Source: Stieleria mannarensis
Lineage (GTDB): Bacteria > Planctomycetota > Planctomycetia > Pirellulales > Pirellulaceae
Reading direction: 5' to 3'
Assembly (NCBI RefSeq): GCF_014154935.1
Contig: NZ_JACEHH010000064.1
Coordinates: 1-41,013, forward strand
DNA: 41,013 bases
Below the pieces are notes generated by a model. It ran no database searches. It saw nothing but the letters and a program-made list of their open reading frames with translations, and had not been told where the DNA came from. The translations under genes were made by a program, and so were the position numbers. This document shows, piece after piece, positions 16,440 to 25,314 of this stretch. Position 1 is the stretch's first letter. Each line of letters begins with the position of its first letter.

Positions 16440-17646
16440 AGATTGCCGGGTCAAACGGGTTTTCGACCTTCGGCATGCGTCGCATCCGCGGTGTGGTTTC
16501 CGGCGATGGTTTCTCTGGCAGTGCGGCCGGTGAGTCCGCGTTCCAGGCCGATACGCTGTCGCCGCTGCCGGGCAGAATGACACCGGCCACGGTTGCGTGG
16601 GCCGTATCAACCGCCAAGTCGCCCGATTGGCCAATCGATGACAGCTCCGGCGGGCTTGTCGGTGCAAGGGATTTGTTTTCGCTGGCCCGGTCGGTTTCCC
16701 GTTCCCACAACGAAAGCCCCGGATCGAGCGCCATCTGGCTGGATCCAACCTGCATCAGCCAGCGGTCCAAATTGGCCATCATCGCGGAGCCTTCGTTTCC
16801 GAATGAATGGCGTCGGCCCCCGTGTCCATCGGACGCACGCAAGCGAATCAAACTGTTGCCCGGTGCCGCCTGGTCGACATACTTCATCACCGCTTGCAAG
16901 TTTTCTCTGGCAACATCCTTCGGAGCCCACCTGGATGTCAGTGCCGTGTGGATTTGAAACTCACGCTCATTGCGGCCGTCGCGGGCGTGGCAGCTGGTGC
17001 AGCGATTCATCAGGATCGGTTGGATCCGGGCGGTAAACTCATAGACCAACTTCTCCGGCAATCCGTTCGGCGGGGCCGCATCCGTTTCGTCGGCCATCAT
17101 TCGATCGTCAGCAATCGGCGATTCGTGTGAAACCGTTTGGACCGCGGGCGTAGCGGCATCGACCTGCGAAGGGGCCGACTGTTGGCGGATCACGGCGGCG
17201 ATCTGCCGCAGCAGCTGAACCGTGTTCGGGTCGGCCGGATCCAGCGCCCGTGCTTCCAACGCGTCCTGGGCCGCTTCTTGTAGCAGCCCATTTCGCAAGC
17301 ACCAGCGCACATCGGCGTGAAGCCGCTTTAAGTCACCTTGGAAGCGGTTGCCGCGACGGTACTGGTAGAGTTGGCTCAGCGAACGCCCCACCGTTTCGAC
17401 TTGGTTGCCGGGCAGATTGATTTTCGATTGGTCGCTACGTGTGATCGTGACCGTCGATCCGATCTTAGCGACTTGGCCGCAGAGTACATTGCCGTTGCGC
17501 AGCAGCACCCAGGATTCCTGCTGAGACGCAGCTTGCGACGACTCGTCTGCGAGCGACGTCAATGGTGTTGCCGCCGCGGCGAACGCCATTAGGGCCACGA
17601 ACGCGACGTGGTGAACGGATGCCAATGAGACGTAGGATTCTTTCAT
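16414..17646 (-). CDS. Exported protein with a CxxCH haem-c-type motif
   Basis: 410 residues. A signal peptide covers about 12-33 (VAFVALMAFAAAATPLTSLA). Residues about 45-155 hold a small beta region (WVLLRNGNVLCGQVAKIGSTVTI) and a TPR-like helical part (EAAQDALEARALDPADPNTV). After a linker comes RIQPILMNRCTSCHAR, where C216, C219 and H220 form a c-type haem-binding motif of the kind seen in planctomycete exported cytochrome-like domains, with DLDRWLMQVG-like helices after it (it reads NLDRWLMQVG). The C-terminal about 100 residues are disordered. A redox or electron-carrier role is plausible, but no distal methionine is assigned. The stop lies inside the 3' end of the DUF368 gene (26-bp convergent overlap). 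Confidence 0.78.
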   Translation of the reverse strand: MKESYVSLASVHHVAFVALMAFAAAATPLTSLADESSQAASQQESWVLLRNGNVLCGQVAKIGSTVTITRSDQSKINLPGNQVETVGRSLSQLYQYRRGNRFQGDLKRLHADVRWCLRNGLLQEAAQDALEARALDPADPNTVQLLRQIAAVIRQQSAPSQVDAATPAVQTVSHESPIADDRMMADETDAAPPNGLPEKLVYEFTARIQPILMNRCTSCHARDGRNEREFQIHTALTSRWAPKDVARENLQAVMKYVDQAAPGNSLIRLRASDGHGGRRHSFGNEGSAMMANLDRWLMQVGSSQMALDPGLSLWERETDRASENKSLAPTSPPELSSIGQSGDLAVDTAHATVAGVILPGSGDSVSAWNADSPAALPEKPSPETTPRMRRMPKVENPFDPAIFNRRVHGR

Positions 17647-17806
17647 TCGCCTGGGCTACCAAATCGGAACGACGGGCGTCAAGAGAAGCGTCTCGGTGAC
17701 CGTCGAGTGACTTCTTGCGGCCGCGGCGAAGCAACGTGGACGCCGAAGGCGTGAATTGCTATGAACCAGTTCCACGGTTTAACCAGCATCCCCGTCTGTC
17801 GCGTCA

Positions 17807-19201
17807 ATGTCCGCATCGTTCTCAAAATCGCCGCGAATCCTGTTCTTGGACGACAACGTTCGGGACATCGGCGGTCACTATTTGGAATTGGCCAGTTTGC
17901 TTGCCGACGGGGCGTACCGACTGGGCTATCTGCCGCAGTTGGTTGCTCACCAAACGCTTCCGAAACTCAATCCCGACCTTTCCCGCGACTCGCGTCTGGA
18001 TCATCTGTGCATCGACGCCCGGTTCGCGGTGCGGAGGATGGAAAACTGGTCGTTGGGCGTCGACGGATCGTCGCACGTGGGGCGTGACATTCAAGGGACA
18101 CCGAACGACGGCGCGTTGCCGGAACGACTGTGGCAGACCGTGTGTGACGGCGCCAGTCGCCCTGCACGTCGGCCCAAAGCGATGCTGCAATCCTGGGCCT
18201 CGGTCTTTGCCGAATCGGTGCTCCAGTTCTCGCCACGGCCGCTGGACAAAATCGTGGTCAACACCGGCGGTGATTTCCAACTCCTCGCCTTGGCACACGC
18301 GGTTGGAGAACTCGATCGGCGCGGCGAGACCGGCCCGATGACGATTCATGTCGTGTTTCATTTCGCCGTCTACGAAACCGTGGTGACCGCACGCGCCCGG
18401 GCGTTTGGTCGTCAAGTCAACGCGGCGATGGCAGCGATGCAAGGGCATCGCGTCCATCTGCACGCGACCACCGAGTCGCTGCAGCAGCAACTGGCTGCTG
18501 TCGGCGTGGACGCCACCGCCATTCCCTATCCCACACGTTACCGCAGCGGACGGCAACGGGAATCCTCTTCATCGAATGCGACGAAGATCCTGTTGGCCGG
18601 AATGCCGCGGGCGGAAAAAGGCCGCGGTCAGATCTATGGCTTGTTGGAATCGATCGAGAGACCGCTCCTGCGCTCAGGCCGATTCGTCTGGTCGATGCAA
18701 TTGCCTCCCAAACGATGGCAGCGAATGATCCCGCCATCGATGCAGTCCGGATGTGACGCCAAGTCTCCGGATCAAACCGAGCGGCTTGCCGACGCCGGTT
18801 TGGAAGTCCTGCGCGGAAACTTGACCAGCCAGGCGTACCACGATTGGTTGGACACCGCGGGGATCGGATTGTTCCTCTACGACCCCGGTCGCTATGTCGC
18901 CCGTTGCAGCGGTGTGCTGTTGGAAATGATGATTCGCGGTGTCCCCGTGATCGTCCCCGACGGTTGTTGGCTGGCGGACCAAGTGCGCCAGGCGGAACAC
19001 AACGGCCCGATCGGTTGGATCTATCGGTCGGTCGACCAGATCCCCGAGATTTTGAACACCGCCGAAGCAACTCTGGCAGAAATCAATGCGAATTGCCGGC
19101 GGCACGCGGCGCACATCGCGGCGTATCATTCTGGAAAAAATTCGCTGCTGAAGATGGGCATCGATGATCATGCCGCGGCGTCGGTTCGGCAGGCAAGTTA
19201 G
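17807..19201 (+). CDS. GT-B-type glycosyltransferase
   Basis: 464 residues, cytoplasmic. The N-terminus starts with a Rossmann strand and a glycine-containing turn (RILFLDDNVRDIGGHYLEL, about 10-28), typical of GT-B glycosyltransferases. The second domain begins near KILLAGMPRAEKGRGQIYGL (about 260-280), and the donor-site region is probably YDPGRYVARCSGVLLEMMIR through GVPVIVPDGCW (about 365-395), where the glutamate after SGVLL resembles the nucleotide-sugar-binding acid of GT4 enzymes. Donor and acceptor are unknown. The next gene starts 12 bp after the stop, so it forms an operon with the following glycosyltransferase. Confidence 0.78.
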   Translation: MSASFSKSPRILFLDDNVRDIGGHYLELASLLADGAYRLGYLPQLVAHQTLPKLNPDLSRDSRLDHLCIDARFAVRRMENWSLGVDGSSHVGRDIQGTPNDGALPERLWQTVCDGASRPARRPKAMLQSWASVFAESVLQFSPRPLDKIVVNTGGDFQLLALAHAVGELDRRGETGPMTIHVVFHFAVYETVVTARARAFGRQVNAAMAAMQGHRVHLHATTESLQQQLAAVGVDATAIPYPTRYRSGRQRESSSSNATKILLAGMPRAEKGRGQIYGLLESIERPLLRSGRFVWSMQLPPKRWQRMIPPSMQSGCDAKSPDQTERLADAGLEVLRGNLTSQAYHDWLDTAGIGLFLYDPGRYVARCSGVLLEMMIRGVPVIVPDGCWLADQVRQAEHNGPIGWIYRSVDQIPEILNTAEATLAEINANCRRHAAHIAAYHSGKNSLLKMGIDDHAAASVRQAS

Positions 19202-19213
19202 GAGCGACCGAAG

Positions 19214-20344
19214 ATGAAATTAAAACACCTGCTTCGATACCCGTTTGACATTCGATTGGCCGAAGAGCATCTGGCGTCGCCATCGAAAGTGAAGATGCCG
19301 ACCGACGAAACGACGATCGGGATCGACTTATATAGCGACCAGTTGTTGTTTGACGGCGGTCGGCATCTGACGTGTTTGGCGGCGTTGGCCGGCAAGATCG
19401 GATCGCAGGTGACGTTGCGTTGCAGCCGTGTGTTGTTGGCCGCGATCGCCCACAAGCCGCACGGCGGCCGATTCCTGTCGATGCCCCACGTCAATTGGAT
19501 CGACCCGCAAGCGACGTTTCCGCTTCAATCGCTGGTGTTGCTCGATACCGATGGCGGACAGGCCGATCGCGTGTTGAACCGACAGCGAACCGTCGCCATG
19601 TTGATCGGACGGGACCCGGTCGACAAAACGTTGGTCATGCCCTATCCGATGCACCCTCAACAGATTGCCGATGCGGTGACCGCATGCGACGACACGCTGC
19701 GTCGGCGGATCAAGGCCGGCATCTTTTTTGCCGGAAATCAGAATCGACGCTACGGCCGTGATTCCATGCACCACGAGTTCGGTGTGCTGTCACGGCTGGA
19801 GATCTTGTCCACCTTGCGGAGCCACTTTGACGTTCGAATCGCCACACGAGACTCGGACGGACGCGACGATCAAATCGTCCTGCGCGACAGCGCGAGCGAT
19901 CCGATTGCGGCGAAGGATTGGATGAACACGATCGCCGCCCACCAATTCTTTCTGTGTTGCCCGGGGGCGTCTCAACCGGTTTGCCACAACGCGATCGAAG
20001 CGATGTCGGTGGGCACGATCCCGATCCTGGAGTATGCCGATCGGTTTCACCCCGAACTGATCGACGGCGTCAACGCGATCTGCTTTCGCGGACGCAAAGG
20101 ATTGGTGGCCGCGATCCGCCGCATCGATTCGATGCCTCCGGAAAAACGCGCGCGGCTGTCGCGAAACGTCTGCCAGCACTACGACGAACACCTGGACGGC
20201 GCACGGTTTTTGAAACGTTTGCGCGACGAATTGAACACGGACTTCGTGGACCAGGTTTCGATGCCCTTTCACAACCGAAACTTCTATTCCAAATCGGCCC
20301 CACCGAGTGGCCGCGTCCCCCAGGGGCATCGCCGCGCCGCTTGA
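19214..20344 (+). CDS. Exostosin-like/GT-B glycosyltransferase
   Basis: 376 residues; GGAG lies about 9 bases before the ATG. The C-terminal half has the pattern of exostosin-like or GT4-related transferases: GIFFAGNQNRRYG, ILSTLRSHFDVRIATRDSD, then FFLCCPGASQPVCHNAIEAM and SVGTIPILEYADRFHPEL, where the E of NAIEAMSVGTIP is the likely donor-binding residue, and ICFRGRKGLVAAIRRI after it. No signal or membrane segment is seen, so it acts in the cytoplasm. It directly follows the preceding glycosyltransferase and is followed after 68 bp by the OleD-like reductase. The sugar specificity cannot be read from sequence. Confidence 0.75.
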   Translation: MKLKHLLRYPFDIRLAEEHLASPSKVKMPTDETTIGIDLYSDQLLFDGGRHLTCLAALAGKIGSQVTLRCSRVLLAAIAHKPHGGRFLSMPHVNWIDPQATFPLQSLVLLDTDGGQADRVLNRQRTVAMLIGRDPVDKTLVMPYPMHPQQIADAVTACDDTLRRRIKAGIFFAGNQNRRYGRDSMHHEFGVLSRLEILSTLRSHFDVRIATRDSDGRDDQIVLRDSASDPIAAKDWMNTIAAHQFFLCCPGASQPVCHNAIEAMSVGTIPILEYADRFHPELIDGVNAICFRGRKGLVAAIRRIDSMPPEKRARLSRNVCQHYDEHLDGARFLKRLRDELNTDFVDQVSMPFHNRNFYSKSAPPSGRVPQGHRRAA

Positions 20345-20412
20345 CGGATCGCGGGCCAGGATCGAAGATTCAGGCCCCCCTTCGATCCTCCGTTCCATCA
20401 AAGCCCAACACC

Positions 20413-21408
20413 ATGCGCGTTCTCGTTACCGGGCCAGCCGGATTTCTCGGTGCCGAGATCGTCGACCAACTGCTCGCGCGCGGCGACCAGGTCGTCGGCG
20501 TCTCGCGCGGCGACTACCCGGCGCTTGCAGACAAGGGCGTCGAGTACCATCGCGGGGACCTATCCGATGCCGACGTCAGTGGTCGATTGATTCGCGACGT
20601 GGATGTCGTCGTCCACACGGCGGCGGTCGCCGGCGTTTGGGGGCCGTATGGGGCGTTTTATCGGATCAACACCCAAGCCACGCTGAACGTGATCGATGCT
20701 TGCCGAAAGAACGGCATCGGCAACTTGGTCTTTACCAGCAGCCCCAGCGTGACGTTTGATGGGGACGACCAGCGGGGCGTCGACGAATCGGCGCCTTACC
20801 CTCGGCGATGGTTGTGCGCGTATCCGCAAACCAAGGCGCTCGCCGAGCAAGCCGTGCTGCAGGCCCATCGTTCGGGCGAATTGAACACCTGTGCCTTGCG
20901 TCCCCATTTGATCTGGGGCGCGAGCGATCCCCACCTGCTGGCCCGCGTGATCGACCGCGCGGCGTCGGGAAAATTGCAAATCGTCGGCAACGGGAAAAAC
21001 TTGATCGACACCGTCCACGTGGTCAACGCCGCCGCGGCCCACTTGGATGCGATCGACGCCCTCGGCCGGTGGCCGGACGTCGCCGGCGGACGCGCCTACT
21101 TCATCGCCCAGGACCAGCCGGTGAATTGTTGGGACTGGATCACACAAATCTGTAGCCTCGCCTCGGTTCCGCCCCCGACGCGCCACATCCCGTTCCCCGT
21201 CGCTTACGGTGCCGGAGCCCTGCTGGAAACTGTCTATCGTCTGACCGGCAAAAAAGACGAACCCGCGATGACCCGTTTTGTGGCCGCCCAACTGGCCAAG
21301 GACCACTACTTCGATATTTCCGCGGCAAAGGAGCGTCTGGGGTACAAGGTTCGCATTTCGATGGAACAGGGAATTCAGGAATTGCGATCTGCGTGGCAGC
21401 GACGGTAG
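20413..21408 (+). CDS. NAD(P)-dependent reductase, 3-beta-HSD/OleD-like
   Basis: 331 residues from ATG 20413; the frame is open far upstream but that part overlaps the glycosyltransferase. An extended-SDR Rossmann motif MRVLVTGPAGFLGAEIVDQL starts the protein (GxxGxxG at 7-13), and the catalytic YxxxK appears as YPQTK at about 137-141. VWGPY, RPHLIWGASDPHLL and DTVHVVNAAAAHL are shared with the 3-beta-hydroxysteroid dehydrogenase/OleD branch, which reduces 2-alkyl-3-oxoalkanoates in long-chain olefin synthesis. Olefin (ole) genes are known in several planctomycetes, but no oleA, oleB or oleC is visible here, so a sugar-nucleotide or sterol-like substrate remains possible. It follows the glycosyltransferases on the same strand. 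Confidence 0.82.
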   Translation: MRVLVTGPAGFLGAEIVDQLLARGDQVVGVSRGDYPALADKGVEYHRGDLSDADVSGRLIRDVDVVVHTAAVAGVWGPYGAFYRINTQATLNVIDACRKNGIGNLVFTSSPSVTFDGDDQRGVDESAPYPRRWLCAYPQTKALAEQAVLQAHRSGELNTCALRPHLIWGASDPHLLARVIDRAASGKLQIVGNGKNLIDTVHVVNAAAAHLDAIDALGRWPDVAGGRAYFIAQDQPVNCWDWITQICSLASVPPPTRHIPFPVAYGAGALLETVYRLTGKKDEPAMTRFVAAQLAKDHYFDISAAKERLGYKVRISMEQGIQELRSAWQRR

Positions 21409-21471
21409 CCGCGACCGCCGTCGCGTGGTCCAATAGAGGCCCCCTTTTTCCTCATCACCCCAGGTGCTGCC

Positions 21472-22026
21472 ATGTCGACCAGCGACGTTCGAAATATCGA
21501 TTCGCTTCAGCGGCTCCGCACGGGGGTGCTGGCGATGGCCGACAGTTGGGAGAAAACGCTGCAGGAGATTCGAATCGCGATTCATCGCGCCGACCAGTAT
21601 TTTGGCGACGAGGTGCCGAGGTATTGGCGTCGTCAGACCGAATTGGCCGAGCGTGAATTGACCGAGGCGAAAGACAACTTGCAACAGAAAGAGTCGGCCG
21701 CGCGGGCCGGCGACCGTGTCAGCGCGATGGAAGCACGCAAGCGGGTCGCGGCGGCGAAAACCCGGCTGGATCTGTGCCGCGATCGCCAACGCACGGCCAA
21801 GTCGTTGGCCATCGAAATCCGCCATCAATGCGACGAATTGCTCGGTCCACTAGCCGACATGACCGAACACAGCGACAATCAACTGCCCGCCGCAGCGATC
21901 AAGCTGGGGACGTTGCTGGAATGGCTGCACCGCTACGCCGACGCGGCCCAAATGCCGGTATCGCCCGACGAAGGTGTGTCGGCATCGCCATCGGAAATGC
22001 CAAGCGAACCGCCGCCGAACGACTGA
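21472..22026 (+). CDS. Coiled-coil protein of unknown function
   Basis: 184 residues; AGGTG lies about 7 bases before the ATG. Nearly the whole protein is predicted helical, with a heptad-like charged stretch (RQTELAERELTEAKDNLQQK ... SAMEARKRVAAAKTRLDLCR, about 55-105) typical of a coiled coil. The C-terminal 25 residues are Ser/Pro/Glu-rich. There is no signal peptide or membrane segment. The following gene starts 41 bp after the stop, suggesting cotranscription. I do not recognise a characterised family. Confidence 0.72.
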   Translation: MSTSDVRNIDSLQRLRTGVLAMADSWEKTLQEIRIAIHRADQYFGDEVPRYWRRQTELAERELTEAKDNLQQKESAARAGDRVSAMEARKRVAAAKTRLDLCRDRQRTAKSLAIEIRHQCDELLGPLADMTEHSDNQLPAAAIKLGTLLEWLHRYADAAQMPVSPDEGVSASPSEMPSEPPPND

Positions 22027-22067
22027 TTCCCCCGCCGATCCCCTCACCCCCGAATCCTAGTTTGTCG

Positions 22068-23243
22068 ATGTCTGATCCCGCCTGCGAAATCTTTGAAACC
22101 CTTCGTCACTGCGACGCTTCTCGTTCGGAATTGCTTCAGCAACTCGCCGACTACTATCGCCGCGCGGAATTGCCGATGGAGTTGTTCGAGGCACGCAAGA
22201 TGATCGTCCGCGATTCGCTGGGGTTGCCGCTGCTGAGCAGTGAAGACGAACCGCCGCGCTGCGAAGCGATCGAGCGACAACTGGAAACGGGATTGCTGGA
22301 AGCCTGCCGCGAATCCGGTGAAATGCTGATTCGCGCCGGACGCGTGTTCGAGGGCTGGACGTACCTGCGGCCGACCGGTGACAACGATTTGATCCGAAGC
22401 CTGATCGCCGAGGTCGAGATCACCGAGGACAACTATGACGAAATGCAGCGTGTCTTGCTGCATGAAGGCGTCGATGTGGGGCGAGGATTCCAGGCCATTC
22501 TGGACCATCAAGGCACCTGCAACAGCATCACGCTGTTCGACCAAGCGATCGCCCAACGCAGCAAGGCCGACCGCCGCGCCGCCGGCGAGCGTTTGCTGGA
22601 ACACTTTTACAACGAATTGACCACGCTGGTCCGGGCCGATATCGAAGCCCGCGATGCCGCCCCCGGCGAAGACGAATCGCTGTACGACATGCTGGCCAGT
22701 CGCCCCTGGGTGATGAAGGACGGCGGCTACCATCTGGACACGACGCACCTGTCGTCGACCGTGCGGATCGCATCCACCCTGACCGATCCGAAACAGTTGC
22801 GCATGGCCTGGGAACTGACCCAGTACGGACGCCAGTTGCACCACCAGTTTCAATACCCCGGCGAAGAACCGTTCGTCGATTTCTACCCCGCTTATGCCGC
22901 GTTTTATTCGATCCTGCTGGGCGAAAATGTCGACGCGGGGCTGAAACTGTTTGAACGGAAAGCGATCAACGTCGACACCCAAGAACACGGCACCGGCGCG
23001 ATCGAAACCTACATCGATCTGCTCGATCGCGTCGGACGCCCCCTGCAGGCGATCGAGTTTGCGATCGCCCATGTGCCCGCAGACGTGCCATCACAAACAA
23101 TCGTGCCGTTGCTGATCGAGATCGCGGGGCGTGCCGCCCAGTCCGGTGACGCATCGGGCTACGAAAAGATCATGGACTTTTGTGCCGACAAGCAAGACGC
23201 ACTCGGTTTCGCGGTGGCCAAGCACGCCGCCATGGGGAAGTAG
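22068..23243 (+). CDS. Conserved-looking alpha-helical hypothetical protein
   Basis: 391 residues from ATG 22068; the frame is open upstream but overlaps the coiled-coil gene in another register. The protein is helical and acidic, with no signal peptide and repeated helix pairs such as FETLRHCDASRSELLQQLAD, EACRESGEMLIRAGRVFEGW, LFERKAINVDTQEHGTGAI and QTIVPLLIEIAGRAAQSGD, resembling TPR/HEAT-like solenoids. Residues GYHLDTTHLSSTVRIAS (about 222-238) contain two histidines and an aspartate that could bind metal, but I cannot assign a family. Probably cotranscribed with the coiled-coil gene. Confidence 0.72.
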   Translation: MSDPACEIFETLRHCDASRSELLQQLADYYRRAELPMELFEARKMIVRDSLGLPLLSSEDEPPRCEAIERQLETGLLEACRESGEMLIRAGRVFEGWTYLRPTGDNDLIRSLIAEVEITEDNYDEMQRVLLHEGVDVGRGFQAILDHQGTCNSITLFDQAIAQRSKADRRAAGERLLEHFYNELTTLVRADIEARDAAPGEDESLYDMLASRPWVMKDGGYHLDTTHLSSTVRIASTLTDPKQLRMAWELTQYGRQLHHQFQYPGEEPFVDFYPAYAAFYSILLGENVDAGLKLFERKAINVDTQEHGTGAIETYIDLLDRVGRPLQAIEFAIAHVPADVPSQTIVPLLIEIAGRAAQSGDASGYEKIMDFCADKQDALGFAVAKHAAMGK

Positions 23244-23291
23244 CACGCAAGCGAGAGAGTGACGTGCGTCGCGACACACTCGGTTTTCGCG

Positions 23292-23304
23292 TCGTCCACT
23301 ACCG
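23292..23304. repeat. Second copy of the TCGTCCACTACCG motif
   Basis: These 13 bases are identical to 14403-14415 and also lie in an intergenic spacer, preceded in both places by an ACTCG sequence 9-13 bases upstream. This copy lacks the second inverted arm. Confidence 0.55.
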
Positions 23305-23441
23305 TTGATCCGAAGCACGGCAACATTTGCCGAATCCCCTTTCGCGAACCACTCAAGCCCGCGAACATCCAACGGGAACGCGGCACTAATCGTTTTCGCG
23401 AATCAATCGAACGTAGAGGTCGCCGGTTTTAAACAAGAACC

Positions 23442-23801
23442 TTAATTAAACAGTTGTGCGACGCCTAGCATGACGAAGAACGCACCGAACACCGCGACCA
23501 TGATCGCGAACTTGGCTGCGACGAAGGGGAACAGTGCGACCGCGACCGCCACGATCAATGTCCCTGCCATTGAGACGCCGATGCCCTGGATGCGTCGCGT
23601 CCGGCGGTGGGTCCACAGGGCGGCATCGGCCAGTTCATCGGCGTCGACATCGCCCAGGCCGATCGATCGAAGCTTGGCCAAAATCGCCCCTTTGGCGGCT
23701 CCACCCTTGGCGGCTTGTCGGGCCAGCCGACGTCCCCTGGCACGTAACTCGGGACCGGCGGCATTGCGCCGGGGGGAAGAAAAGGGATTGGTCGCTGTCA
23801 T
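23442..23801 (-). CDS. Small membrane protein, two predicted segments
   Basis: 119 residues. The N-terminal half is basic and alanine-rich (RARGRRLARQAAKGGAAKGA), then GLGDVDADELADAALW, a sequence rich in acidic residues. Two hydrophobic stretches, GVSMAGTLIVAVAVALFPF and AIMVAVFGAFFVMLGVAQLF, occupy the last 45 residues. It stands alone between plus-strand genes. I do not recognise a family; the composition and compact length support a real gene with moderate confidence. Confidence 0.6.
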   Translation of the reverse strand: MTATNPFSSPRRNAAGPELRARGRRLARQAAKGGAAKGAILAKLRSIGLGDVDADELADAALWTHRRTRRIQGIGVSMAGTLIVAVAVALFPFVAAKFAIMVAVFGAFFVMLGVAQLFN

Positions 23802-24003
23802 TTCAAAATGGGGTTCGGTGGGCCTGTCCTACGACGCGTCAATCAGGAGCTCGCGACGGATGGCGATGCGTGCTTATGCAAAGCGTGTTCGGCAACTAAA
23901 CTCTACACCGTCCCGCGGAAACGAACAAAACCCCAACGTCAATCCAGCCGAAACCGTCGTCCATGAGCCAGCATCGCCCAACGAACATCGTTGACGTACG
24001 CCG

Positions 24004-25314
24004 ATGAAGGCGGCTGAAGTTTCGGCACGCCTGCGCGGTCTGGCGCGCGGCGACACAATGCTGTCGTTGCTGGATCAGGTGATCGTCAGCGGCACCCGGT
24101 TTGCCACCACCGTGATGGTCGGGCGGTTCGGCTCGGAATCCGAGCTGGGGTATTATTCACTGGCGTTCAGCGTGTTCGTGTTGCTGGTCGGGTTTCAAGA
24201 GTCGTTGATTTCGATCCCCTACACGGTATTCGTCAAACGCCTCTCGCCCGACGACCAACGTAAGTACGGGGCGAGCTCTCTGGCCCAAGCGATCGGGTTG
24301 AACCTGATCGCCATGCTGGTCTTGCTGATCGCGTGCGTGCTGATCCAGACGACGCGCGGGGCAACGGGCATGATCGGATTGTTGTGGTTGTTGGTCGCGT
24401 TGTTGCCGTTCTTGATGCTGCGTGAATTTGCCCGACGGATGGCGTTTGCGCAGCTTCATGTCCCGACCGCGATGGCGTTGGATTTGGCCGTCAGCGTGTT
24501 GCAATTAGGCGGACTTGCGGCCCTGGCATTGGCCGACCAGATGACCGCCGGTGCCGCCTTTCTGGTGACCGGGATCGCCACCGGACTTTCCGGTTTGATC
24601 TGGTTGACCCTGGTTCGATCGAGTTTTCAATGGGATCGATCCCGAATGCGATCGGATTGGGTTGAAAACATTCGGTTCGGCAAGTGGGTCACGGGGGCGC
24701 AATTGACATCGGTGCTGCAAACCTACTTTGCCCACTGGTTGCTGGCCGCCGTGATCGACGAACGCGCGACCGGGATCTATGCGGCTTGCATGACCGTCGT
24801 GATGCTGTCCAACCCGTTCATTCTGGGCATGAGCAACGTGCTGTCGCCCAAGGCCGCGCATGCCTTTGCCGCCGGCGGAGCGGCCGCGGCGGCTCATTTG
24901 GTCTGGCGGTTCACCGGCGTGATGTTGTCGATCCTGTGCGTGTTTGCCGCGCTGGTGGGGGTGTTCGGGAACGCGATCGTCGTCTGGATTTTTGACCAGC
25001 AATACGGCGGGCATGGGGCCGCGATCCTGGTGCTGGCATCGGGAACGATTGCCTTGGGTGCGGGGTACTCGTTTGCCAGTGGGTTGCGTGCGATCAATCG
25101 TCCCGCGGCCAATTTTTGGGCCGGGATTTGGGGTTTGGTCGTGACCGTGGTGATCTCATCCGCCTTGGTCCATCGGGCCAGCATCCTGGGAACCTCGCTC
25201 GGACTCGTCAGCGGTTTCTACGTCACCGCGATCTACCGTTTGGTCGCGTTTCGTGCAGCGATCGTTGAGATGGGTCGCAGCGAAGATCCGGAAGGGGCAT
25301 CGGCATCAAGTTAG
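24004..25314 (+). CDS. Oligosaccharide flippase (Wzx/MVF-like)
   Basis: 436 residues with about twelve hydrophobic segments. The opening (LLDQVIVSGTRFATTVMVGRF then LGYYSLAFSVFVLLVGFQES) is typical of polysaccharide-biosynthesis exporters, which flip lipid-linked oligosaccharides across the cytoplasmic membrane. The middle GKWVTGAQLTSVLQTYFAHW and the pattern of paired segments support the MOP superfamily. The substrate is unknown. Nearby glycosyltransferases and wecB make surface glycan export the likeliest role. It is flanked by long spacers and is probably transcribed alone. Confidence 0.85.
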   Translation: MKAAEVSARLRGLARGDTMLSLLDQVIVSGTRFATTVMVGRFGSESELGYYSLAFSVFVLLVGFQESLISIPYTVFVKRLSPDDQRKYGASSLAQAIGLNLIAMLVLLIACVLIQTTRGATGMIGLLWLLVALLPFLMLREFARRMAFAQLHVPTAMALDLAVSVLQLGGLAALALADQMTAGAAFLVTGIATGLSGLIWLTLVRSSFQWDRSRMRSDWVENIRFGKWVTGAQLTSVLQTYFAHWLLAAVIDERATGIYAACMTVVMLSNPFILGMSNVLSPKAAHAFAAGGAAAAAHLVWRFTGVMLSILCVFAALVGVFGNAIVVWIFDQQYGGHGAAILVLASGTIALGAGYSFASGLRAINRPAANFWAGIWGLVVTVVISSALVHRASILGTSLGLVSGFYVTAIYRLVAFRAAIVEMGRSEDPEGASASS

